DNA of 7,769 bases from JABEVB01 sp049965775. Lineage in GTDB: Bacteria; Planctomycetota; Phycisphaerae; WQYP01. The position numbers and the translations under genes were made by a program. A model generated the notes under the pieces. That model did not search any database. It saw nothing but the letters and a program-made list of their open reading frames with translations, and had not been told where the DNA came from. The DNA lies in assembly GCA_049965775.1 (NCBI GenBank), contig JBMFVX010000136.1, positions 1 to 7,769 on the forward strand, given 5' to 3'. Shown one piece after another: positions 1 through 6,008 of this stretch (its first letter is position 1; every line of letters starts with the position of its first letter).

Positions 1-36
1 AACAGACTCCTAAAAACGGCGCCATTGTATCCTTAA

Positions 37-165
37 CGCCAAAAGCCCCCTTGTCCAATTCCGACTGAAGCAAGACATACCCTGGCGTTCAGCGGTGGAA
101 CGTTCAACCTCAATGAGTCCGGCTCCGGCCCCGCAACCTTCCAGATTGGTGATGCACCCGCCACG
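37..165 (+). other. Passenger-coding sequence upstream of the first usable start codon
   Basis: The autotransporter frame stays open here after a TAA at 34-36. From about 79 it encodes LAFSGGTFNLNESGSG, which resembles autotransporter-associated beta-strand repeats, so homology extends past the GTG at 166. The stretch from 37 to 78 reads as charged, proline-rich sequence without passenger character. None of the three forward frames over 1-75 looks like passenger. This suggests a breakpoint near 75-80: a rearrangement, a frameshift plus erosion, or an assembly join. Confidence 0.5.
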
Positions 166-1860
166 GTGATTGTCTCCAACGCCAACGCCTTTGGCTCCGG
201 CGCAGTTGTCGTCAATAGCGGCTCAACACTCGAAACCAGCGGAGCATTGGCTCAATCGGGTTCAACCATGGCGGTAAATGCCGGCAGTTATACCCAGCAA
301 GCCAATTCTACCCTGGCTTTACTGGTAACCAGCAGCAGCACCACGGTTGGCGGCAGCACCAACGACTCGGTCAGCCTCGGATCGGGCAATGCCTCGCTGG
401 CCGGCAATGTTAACCTGGTATTTGCGAATGGATCGGCCCCGGTAAAAAATGCCGTTTACGAAGTGATCACGACCACCGGCAGTGTGTCTGGGACGCAAAG
501 CGTAACGTTGACCGGCCCTGGGTTAACAGGCGCTCCCACCAATTTGCACGGATTTGCCAGCTTTGACAGCGGAGTTGGCGAAATTGTCACTTTGGAAACG
601 CAGTATTTCGCCAATTTCACCGGCCTTACGCCCAACGAGACAGCTGTGGCCAACTACCTTAACACCAACGCCATTGGCCCGAACACTTCGCCGGCTGTTG
701 CTGCTGTTCTTAATACCGTTGCCGGTCAATCAACCAGCCAGCAGGCCGCATTTTTAGATTCGGTTACACCCCAGGCATACGGCCAGTTGGAACAGCAAGC
801 CATCCAAAACAACATCTTCCTGGCACAGCAAGTTTTCGAGCAAGTTGAAAATGCCTTCGATTATGGCGGCTGGAATACTTCCGGCCTTACCGTACTCAAA
901 ACCGGCCAGCAAGACCCGTTTACTGTTTCTCTGGACGCCGAGATGGAATCGGCCAAGCAACAGGCTCAGAACTCGGCCCTTTCTATGGATGCAGCCGCCG
1001 TGCCGACCTCCGGTGCTGCCAGCCAGCGCAATCGCTTTTCGGGCTATGTGCTTGGTACCATTACAGTTGACCAACTGCCTGAAAACTCCGGCTTCCCAAG
1101 CCAGCACTTTACCACCGGCAGCCTGCTGGCCGGGCTGGATTATCGCCTCACGCGCAACTTAATGGTTGGCGCTATTTTTAACTGGGGCTATACGGGAGCC
1201 ACGCTCGACAGCTATGGCAGTCGCCAGCAATCGAGCAGCTACACTCCGGGCCTGGTCATCGGCTATAAAAAGAAGGGCTTCTACGCCAATGGGCTTATGT
1301 CGTACACATACAACAGCTACAAGATTAATCGCAACGTGGCGTCCACCACAGCCACCGGCGAACCGAAATCGAATGAATACGATGCCAACCTCCTGACGGG
1401 CTATTACTTCCATGTGGCCAAGGGCCTGAAAGCCGGTCCGGCGGTCGGGTTGGGCTACTCGCATGTCAATACGGGCGGTTCCAGCGAAACAGGCAGCCCC
1501 TTTGATTTGACGATGGGCAGCCAAAATACTGATTCGTTACGGTCTCTAGCTGGTATGCAGGCGTTGTACACGTTTATGCCGCCGCATATTTCGTTGCCCA
1601 TAAGCGTGAACTTCAACGCATTCTGGCAGCATGAATATCTTAATACCTCGCGTGCTATAACATCGAGTTTTACACAGCTTGGCGGCGGGTCGTTCCTTTA
1701 CAACACGCCCGCTCCTTCAAGAGATTCCGCCTTGCTGGGGTTGGGCGCCAGCGGCTATCTGACCAAAAACATGTCGCTGTTTGTAAACTACGAAACGCAA
1801 ATAGGCGATCACAACCAGTTTGCCCAAACGGTTATGGCCGGTGTTGCACTGCGATTTTAA
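166..1860 (+). CDS. Autotransporter C-terminal part: passenger end, linker and outer-membrane beta-barrel (5' end missing)
   Basis: Type V secretion protein: the C-terminal barrel sits in the outer membrane and carries an extracellular beta-helical passenger. Numbering from the GTG at 166 (564 residues), residues 1-150 are Ser/Thr/Gly/Asn-rich passenger repeats, including NAFGSGAVVVNSGSTLETSG. Residues about 153-250 form the usual linker, with LTPNETAVANYLN and later SVTPQAYGQLEQQA. Residues about 287-564 form the barrel, with alternating aromatic strands (FSGYVLGTI, LLAGLDYRL, FYANGLMSYTYNSY) and a C-terminal GVALRF; a terminal Phe is the usual signal for barrel assembly. The GTG at 166 has no Shine-Dalgarno sequence and is only the first conventional start. 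The frame is open from 37, and passenger-like residues (LAFSGGTFNL) begin near 79, upstream of that GTG. There is no signal peptide in frame, so as it stands it could not be exported. The barrel assignment is firm; the start is not. The passenger function is unknown. Confidence 0.8.
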   Translation: MIVSNANAFGSGAVVVNSGSTLETSGALAQSGSTMAVNAGSYTQQANSTLALLVTSSSTTVGGSTNDSVSLGSGNASLAGNVNLVFANGSAPVKNAVYEVITTTGSVSGTQSVTLTGPGLTGAPTNLHGFASFDSGVGEIVTLETQYFANFTGLTPNETAVANYLNTNAIGPNTSPAVAAVLNTVAGQSTSQQAAFLDSVTPQAYGQLEQQAIQNNIFLAQQVFEQVENAFDYGGWNTSGLTVLKTGQQDPFTVSLDAEMESAKQQAQNSALSMDAAAVPTSGAASQRNRFSGYVLGTITVDQLPENSGFPSQHFTTGSLLAGLDYRLTRNLMVGAIFNWGYTGATLDSYGSRQQSSSYTPGLVIGYKKKGFYANGLMSYTYNSYKINRNVASTTATGEPKSNEYDANLLTGYYFHVAKGLKAGPAVGLGYSHVNTGGSSETGSPFDLTMGSQNTDSLRSLAGMQALYTFMPPHISLPISVNFNAFWQHEYLNTSRAITSSFTQLGGGSFLYNTPAPSRDSALLGLGASGYLTKNMSLFVNYETQIGDHNQFAQTVMAGVALRF

Positions 1861-2093
1861 CCGGTAACTCAAGACCAGCCGCGAGTTCATGGCAGTGCAC
1901 ATAAATTAGCCGCTCTGCGCGAAGGTGGCCAGGTTTTCAATGGCTGTTTCGGTTCTATACTGCACGCGGCCAAAATGTGAGGCAAAATCGAACATCGCTC
2001 AATAACGAGCCACGCGGTTAAGCCGCGTGGTCAAGCCTTTTTTGCCCACCCTGGCCAGTGGCAGCGCCGTCGCAGTGCCCGGGTTGCGCCGCA
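1861..2093. other. Intergenic region between convergent genes
   Basis: This region separates the 3' end of the plus-strand autotransporter gene from the 3' end of the minus-strand small membrane protein gene. Apart from the hairpin at 2010-2030 I see no open frame with coding character, no RNA gene and no repeat. Confidence 0.6.
2010..2043 (+). terminator. Possible rho-independent terminator after the autotransporter gene
   Basis: A perfect 8-bp stem (CCACGCGG at 2010-2017, CCGCGTGG at 2023-2030) encloses the 5-base loop TTAAG. Six Ts follow at 2038-2043. The T run starts seven bases after the stem rather than directly after it, and the hairpin lies 150 bases past the stop codon, so this is a weak example. 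On the minus strand there is no T run after the stem, so it is unlikely to serve the converging minus-strand genes. Confidence 0.4.
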
Positions 2094-2339
2094 CTACCGC
2101 GAGCAATAGCTCAATTCTGACCGCGAGCGGTATAGATAAATAGCGCGACGGGCAGAAAGTGCCGAAACCGCCATCAGCGGGAACAGTATTGTTCCAAGGG
2201 TGCCTGTAAATACAATGCTGCGGACAAAGCCAAAGTGTCGCTCCAGCAGAGTCGCGGTAAGCAGAGCAACGCCCCCCAAAATAGTGGCGGCGGCGATGTA
2301 CCAGGCAATCTGCCTTTGGCTCATGTCAAAGACGATCAT
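2094..2339 (-). CDS. Small two-helix membrane protein, function unknown
   Basis: An 81-residue protein that I do not recognise. It has two strongly hydrophobic segments, about residues 12-31 (IAWYIAAATILGGVALLTAT) and 41-62, joined by a short loop with charged residues (LERHFGFVR). A basic C-terminal tail follows (ARRAIYLYRSRS). Basic residues flank the second helix, and Arg9 precedes the first, consistent with an inner-membrane hairpin. The start is uncertain: neither the ATG at 2339 nor the second ATG five codons on has a clear Shine-Dalgarno sequence. It lies 57 bases downstream of the GH43 gene on the same strand and may be the last gene of that transcript. The two coherent membrane helices argue that it is real, but short hydrophobic open frames can arise by chance. 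Confidence 0.5.
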   Translation of the reverse strand: MIVFDMSQRQIAWYIAAATILGGVALLTATLLERHFGFVRSIVFTGTLGTILFPLMAVSALSARRAIYLYRSRSELSYCSR

Positions 2340-2396
2340 TTAAAACGATATCAAAAATAGCGTTGGGGATGGCGCGGCCATAAGTCGCTGCTCGGC

Positions 2397-3404
2397 TCAG
2401 GGGTTGCGTGGTAGAAGTTTTACCTCGCCTGTGATGGTGTTGATGGTCCAGGGTTGAGGGTGAGGCAGCTTCAGGTTGCCTTGGCCGATTTTCAGCGGCA
2501 TCCAGATGTAACGCGAATCCCAGAGATTTCGGGGGTTCCAGCGGTCGCCAAGGTAAATCACGGCGGTATGCTGCGAGCCGACAATTTTGAGCAGATAGCC
2601 TGATTGTGAATTCCAGGTGCGCGTACTCGGCGGGGCGATATTGTGGAACTTGGACCACGGCCCCGCCAGATGCTTTGCAGTAGCGTATACATCAGGGTTG
2701 GGAGCCCAACCGGTCAGGTGCGAGCCAACGACGTAATACAAGCCGTGGTAATGCACCAGACCGAGGCCTTCAAGATGCTGGGCAATGAGGCATATCTGTT
2801 TTTTAACGCGCAGATAGTCGCGTGAAAGCTGGGCAATGCGAAAGCCAAAGGGCCGATCTTCAAAGAGCAAATAAGCTTTGCCATTGGCCGCCTGGTATGC
2901 GCCGATATCGCGGCTTTGGTGGCTCAGCGGTTGAAAGCTATGAATAAACCGATACGGGCCAACAATGGCTTTGCTCGCGAGCACCGCGACGCGGGCGGCC
3001 TGGTAGCGGCCCGAGTCTATGTGGGTGTACATGACAAAAGTTTGGGTGAGGCGATTGTATAAAACTTTGGGCCGTTCAAGTATCCACCGGCCAGGAAATG
3101 CTTTGCGATCCGGGTTGGCCAGCACAACTGCCCGGCCGCGGTATGTCCAGTGGGCCAGGTCGGTTGAGCGATAGCAGCTTACGCAGCGGCGATGGGGCGG
3201 ATTGTTGCGCGACCGGTCTTCGCCGAAGAGATAATATGCCCCATGCCAGTGCACAATGCACCCGCCGTGCGCCTGAACCAATCGGCCGCGATTGTCATAC
3301 CAGCGGGCATCGGGCTTGATGACGGGCAACGCGGCGCTCGCCGTGGTGGCCAGGCCGGTGAGGATGATGGCAAGCAGCAGGGGTAGCGAGCGGTAAAAAG
3401 TCAT
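2397..3404 (-). CDS. Secreted glycoside hydrolase family 43, exo-beta-1,3-galactanase-like (subfamily 24 type)
   Basis: Predicted exported five-bladed beta-propeller glycosidase of 335 residues, probably acting on galactan-type side chains in the periplasm or outside the cell. Residues 1-24 form a signal peptide (hydrophobic LPLLLAIILTGLA, then TASA before the mature ALPVIKPD). Family-type landmarks follow in order: DNRGRLVQAHGG at 37-48, YYLFGED at 57-63, SCYRSTDLAHW at 76-86, ERPKVLYN at 110-117, a Glu in LEGLGL at 212, TGWAPN at 231-236, SQSGYLL at 266-272 and GDRWNPRNLWDSRYIWMPL at 286-304. Instead of the classical GH43 Asp base, it has the Glu110/Glu212/Gln267 pattern I know from exo-beta-1,3-galactanases. 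The chosen ATG has AGGAAA five bases upstream and is followed directly by the signal peptide. An upstream in-frame start at 3560 would overlap serS by 95 bases and bury the signal peptide, so it was rejected. It follows serS by 61 bases. Substrate specificity is inferred. Confidence 0.8.
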   Translation of the reverse strand: MTFYRSLPLLLAIILTGLATTASAALPVIKPDARWYDNRGRLVQAHGGCIVHWHGAYYLFGEDRSRNNPPHRRCVSCYRSTDLAHWTYRGRAVVLANPDRKAFPGRWILERPKVLYNRLTQTFVMYTHIDSGRYQAARVAVLASKAIVGPYRFIHSFQPLSHQSRDIGAYQAANGKAYLLFEDRPFGFRIAQLSRDYLRVKKQICLIAQHLEGLGLVHYHGLYYVVGSHLTGWAPNPDVYATAKHLAGPWSKFHNIAPPSTRTWNSQSGYLLKIVGSQHTAVIYLGDRWNPRNLWDSRYIWMPLKIGQGNLKLPHPQPWTINTITGEVKLLPRNP

Positions 3405-3409
3405 AATGG

Positions 3410-3415
3410 TTTCCT
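3410..3415 (-). promoter_or_regulatory. Ribosome binding site deciding the GH43 start
   Basis: AGGAAA on the minus strand, five bases before the ATG at 3404. It supports the start in front of the signal peptide over the in-frame start 52 codons upstream. Confidence 0.7.
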
Positions 3416-3465
3416 GTGCGGGTTTGCGTAAATAAGCTGGTGGCAACGCCGCCCGTGGCTCGGCG

Positions 3466-4806
3466 TCATGATGCCTTGGCAATGACTTTAAGGCCGCCCA
3501 TATACGCCTGAAGGGCATCGGGTACGCGAACAGAGCCATCGGCATTTTGATAGAGTTCAAGAATGGGAATTAAAATGCGCGGGCTGGCGACAACGGTGTT
3601 GTTGAGCGTATGACAGAACTGCACTTTTCCGTCGGCGGTTTTGTACCGCAGATTGCAGCGCCGGGCCTGAAAATCGTAGAGCCGGCTGGCGGAGTGCGTT
3701 TCGCCGTATGCGTTGCGCGAGGGCATCCAGGTTTCGATGTCTATCATAGAAGCGTTTTTGGGGCCTAAATCGCCCGTGCAGCATTGCAATACACGGTACG
3801 GGAGGCCGAGCCTCTGCAACACCAGCTCGCTGTTGGCCAATATCTGCTGGTGCCAGCGGATGGATTCCTCTCGGTCGTTGCGGCAAATGATGATCTGCTC
3901 AACTTTATCAAACTGATGGATGCGGTACAGCCCCGTGGTGTCTTTGCCATAAGTGCCGGCCTCGCGCCTGAAGCAGGTGCTTGCGGTGACGAGTTTAAGC
4001 GGGAGAACCGCCTCGGCAAGTATTTCGTCCATGTAATAGGCGGTGAGCGAAACCTCGCCGGTGCCGGTGAGAAATCGCTCCAGTTCGGCGCCTTCGTTTA
4101 CTTCGCCGACACGATAGGCTTGTTCGCGGCCTGCCGGAAAAAAACCGGTGCCGCGCATGGCGGCTTCTTTCACAAGCACGGGCACCGTCATGGGCGTAAA
4201 GCCCTTTTCAAAGGTCATGATGTCCATCGCGAGCCGCAGGACGGCCTGATGCAGCAAGGCTCCTGTACCGGTCAGCACATAGCTCCGCGAGCCGGCGAGT
4301 TTTACGCCGCGTTCGACATCAAAGAGGCCCAGCATGGCGCCAAGCTCGATGTGGCTTTTAGGGGAAAAGCTGAATTGCGGAATAGCGCCATGGCGGCGGA
4401 GTTCAACGTTTTGTTCGCTGCCTGCGCCCTCGGGCACATCGGTATCGGGGGGAAGTGGAAGGGTGAGCATGAGATTTTGAATTTCAGGCTCAATGGCCGC
4501 AAGCTCGTCGTTGATGCCGGCTTTTTCGTCTTTGATGGCGGTGGGGCGCTGGCGGAGAGTTTCAGCTTCGGCTTCAAGCTGTGCTTTTTTGGCGGCGTCC
4601 TTTTCGGCCTTGATGCGGCCCATAAGAGGGCCAAGTTCTTTGCTGAGCTTGTTCTGCTCGGTGGTGAGGTCCTGAAGCTTCTGTTGCAGCACGCGGCGCC
4701 GCGCGTCGAGGTCGAGCAAACGGTCGAGGTCAATAGAAATATTTTTCAGCTTAGCGCCGCGTCGAACCGCATCGGGTTGTTCGCGGATGAATTTGATGTC
4801 CAGCAT
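3466..4806 (-). CDS. serS: Seryl-tRNA synthetase
   Basis: Cytoplasmic class II aminoacyl-tRNA synthetase that charges tRNA-Ser (and tRNA-Sec where present) with serine using ATP. The 446 residues match the usual bacterial length of about 420-450. The N-terminal antiparallel coiled-coil arm that grips the tRNA long variable arm covers about residues 28-112 (LDRLLDLDARRRVLQQKLQ onward, rich in Lys, Glu and Ala). The catalytic domain holds a motif 1 region near 195-224, TGTGEVSLT at 247-255 (the serine-binding TxE element), motif 2 FRREAGTYGKDTTGLYRIHQF at 279-299, ETHSASRLYDFQARR at 369-383, and motif 3 ending in Arg410 (LNNTVVASPR), then the typical C-terminal YMGG. The ATG at 4806 has GGAG nine bases upstream; a TTG two codons earlier is too close to it. 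It lies 73 bases after the LysM gene and 61 before the GH43 gene, so co-transcription is likely. Function is certain; the motif 3 wording is unusual. Confidence 0.97.
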   Translation of the reverse strand: MLDIKFIREQPDAVRRGAKLKNISIDLDRLLDLDARRRVLQQKLQDLTTEQNKLSKELGPLMGRIKAEKDAAKKAQLEAEAETLRQRPTAIKDEKAGINDELAAIEPEIQNLMLTLPLPPDTDVPEGAGSEQNVELRRHGAIPQFSFSPKSHIELGAMLGLFDVERGVKLAGSRSYVLTGTGALLHQAVLRLAMDIMTFEKGFTPMTVPVLVKEAAMRGTGFFPAGREQAYRVGEVNEGAELERFLTGTGEVSLTAYYMDEILAEAVLPLKLVTASTCFRREAGTYGKDTTGLYRIHQFDKVEQIIICRNDREESIRWHQQILANSELVLQRLGLPYRVLQCCTGDLGPKNASMIDIETWMPSRNAYGETHSASRLYDFQARRCNLRYKTADGKVQFCHTLNNTVVASPRILIPILELYQNADGSVRVPDALQAYMGGLKVIAKAS

Positions 4807-4815
4807 CCACAAAGT

Positions 4816-4819
4816 CTCC
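4816..4819 (-). promoter_or_regulatory. Ribosome binding site deciding the serS start
   Basis: GGAG on the minus strand, nine bases before the ATG at 4806. An in-frame TTG at 4812 would be only three bases away, too close to use this site, so the ATG encoding MLDIKFIREQ is preferred. Confidence 0.6.
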
Positions 4820-4879
4820 GCAGGGCCGCGTTGTATGCGGCCTGTATCGTTTTTGGCTCCGGCGACCGGCCGGCGAACG

Positions 4880-5779
4880 TCAACGCTTGGCCGGAATCAC
4901 CAGGTGTTCGCCCGTGCGAAGATTGCTCGGATGCGACCCGATTAGCCTGCGATTCGCGCGGTAAATAAGCCGCCAGTCGCCGCCGTTGTGATACTCGCGG
5001 CGCGCAATTGCGTACAGGGTATCGCCACGGCGCACCACATAAATGCGCCCACCGGAGGTTTTTTGGCTGTAGTGCCGACGCGTATGTACGGCGGTGTAGT
5101 GGTGATGATGGTGCGAAGATATTGTGCCGCCGGTAGATGAAGAACTTGCGGCGGGCAGGTGAATTTTTTGGCCGATGCGCAGGTGTCTTGCATCTACGCC
5201 GGGGTTGGCCCGTTCGATGGAGCGAATCATGCGTGTGCTGCCGTAAACCCGCTTGGCAATTGCGGCCAGGGTATCGCCGCGGCGAATGCTGTAGGTGCTG
5301 CCGGCGTCGCTGGAAGCGCTGCCAGACGATGGGGTATTTTGGCCGGTAAGGTCGTTTGAGCCGCCGAGCGTGTTTGAGGGCGTGTTGGCGGTGTTGTTGT
5401 CACCGGAAAGCCCATTGTCGTTGCCGGTGCCGCCAAGATTGTTGCCGGCGCCCGTGTTGCCCGTGCCGCCGAGCGTGCCCGGCACTGTTCCCGATGGGCC
5501 AAGGATAACGCCGGCGGTGCCGCTGCTGGGATTGGTGGTTGGCAGCCCAACCACGTCGGGTACGGCTGCACCCGGCTCGGTTGATGGCGATTCGGCTGCC
5601 GGTGGCACAACGGCCGGGAGCGTAGCGGGTTCAGTTGCGGTTACGAGCGGCGGCTGGGGGCTGGCGATCTGATTGTCTGAAACCTGGGTCGTATGACGAT
5701 GAGCAAAAACCACATACGCCACGACAATTAGAACCAGGGCCAACAGAGAAACCAGACCGATCTTGACATCGGTTCGCAT
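4880..5779 (-). CDS. Membrane-anchored protein with two LysM domains
   Basis: A 299-residue envelope protein, probably anchored in the inner membrane with a peptidoglycan-binding periplasmic part. One transmembrane segment spans about residues 7-26 (IGLVSLLALVLIVVAYVVF) after a short MRTDVK cytoplasmic end. Residues 30-160 form a low-complexity Pro/Thr/Ser/Gly/Asn linker with repeated LGGTGN and LGGSND units. LysM 1 covers about 163-209 (YSIRRGDTLAAIAKRVYG to IGQKIHLP) and LysM 2 about 247-296 (YVVRRGDTLYAIARREY to TGEHLVIP). A Ser/His-rich linker with five consecutive His (223-227) separates them. No catalytic domain (amidase, peptidase or transglycosylase) is present, so it is a binding or scaffolding protein rather than a hydrolase. 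The ATG has GGAG eight bases upstream (5788-5791). It is the first gene of the LysM-serS-GH43 run. The partner or target is unknown; LysM binding to N-acetylglucosamine polymers is family knowledge. Confidence 0.9.
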   Translation of the reverse strand: MRTDVKIGLVSLLALVLIVVAYVVFAHRHTTQVSDNQIASPQPPLVTATEPATLPAVVPPAAESPSTEPGAAVPDVVGLPTTNPSSGTAGVILGPSGTVPGTLGGTGNTGAGNNLGGTGNDNGLSGDNNTANTPSNTLGGSNDLTGQNTPSSGSASSDAGSTYSIRRGDTLAAIAKRVYGSTRMIRSIERANPGVDARHLRIGQKIHLPAASSSSTGGTISSHHHHHYTAVHTRRHYSQKTSGGRIYVVRRGDTLYAIARREYHNGGDWRLIYRANRRLIGSHPSNLRTGEHLVIPAKR

Positions 5780-5877
5780 GAGCAGGACTCCAGTACACGA
5801 AGTATGCCTGAACCAAGTTTGTCGGCGGGCGGTTCATCCCTCGGCGAGGCGGTTTGCACAGCAAGGGGCCTCGCGCT

Positions 5878-5915
5878 GACCCGCCGCGCCATTCCATGGC
5901 GCTGTTTAACGGGTC
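5878..5915 (-). other. Nested hairpin in the leader of the LysM-serS transcript
   Basis: An inner perfect 7-bp stem (5886-5892 with 5896-5902, GCGCCAT/ATGGCGC, triloop) is enclosed by an outer 6-bp stem (5878-5883 with 5910-5915, GACCCG/CGGGTC). The internal loop between them is asymmetric, 2 and 7 bases. There is no adjacent T run on either strand, so it is not a standard terminator. It lies 98 bases or more upstream of the LysM start codon, on the leader side. Confidence 0.4.
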
Positions 5916-5922
5916 GAGCGAC

Positions 5923-5948
5923 ATAATAAAGGTAATCGAGCAGGCCGT
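5923..5948 (-). promoter_or_regulatory. Weak promoter candidate for the LysM-serS-GH43 genes
   Basis: The minus strand carries TATTAT (5923-5928), one base off the sigma70 -10 consensus. A TTGAAT lies 20 bases upstream of it, which is longer than the ideal 17. A start about seven bases downstream would fall near 5916, just before the nested hairpin. The -10 match is good but the -35 spacing is poor, so the call is tentative. Read-through from the cyclodeaminase gene is the alternative. Confidence 0.25.
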
Positions 5949-6008
5949 ATTCAACAAGTGCCCGGAAATAAGCAGCCTCGCGGGCGCATTGGGCGAGGTT
6001 GGCGTTGT

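Larger units (their letters stand above)
5780..6008. other. Intergenic leader between the cyclodeaminase and LysM genes
   Basis: 229 bases separate two co-directional minus-strand genes. Besides the weak promoter candidate and the nested hairpin, I see no T-box, tRNA or recognisable riboswitch. Open frames run through it on the minus strand but lack Shine-Dalgarno sequences. The gap is wide compared with the 37-73 bases between most other minus-strand genes here, which supports a transcription-unit boundary. Confidence 0.5.

Noticed and set aside
3405..3560. N-terminal extension of the GH43 protein by 52 codons
   Set aside because: It would overlap serS by 95 bases and place the signal peptide inside the protein. 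The ATG at 3404 has a good ribosome binding site.
3784..4968. A 394-codon open frame on the plus strand opposite serS
   Set aside because: It lies antisense to an unmistakable seryl-tRNA synthetase. It has no Shine-Dalgarno sequence or recognisable domain, and is explained by the codon bias of the real gene.
5345..5480. Possible minisatellite in the LysM linker
   Set aside because: The repeated LGGTGN/LGGSND units are irregular in DNA and length and fit a low-complexity protein linker better than a tandem DNA repeat.
5878..5915. T-box riboswitch upstream of serS
   Set aside because: The hairpin lacks a T-box-like sequence, a specifier loop and a terminator T run, and serS is the second gene, about 1 kb downstream.
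5631..5957. 108-codon minus-strand frame overlapping the LysM gene start
   Set aside because: It overlaps the LysM N-terminus by about 150 bases in another frame, has no ribosome binding site, and has Arg/Pro-rich shadow composition.
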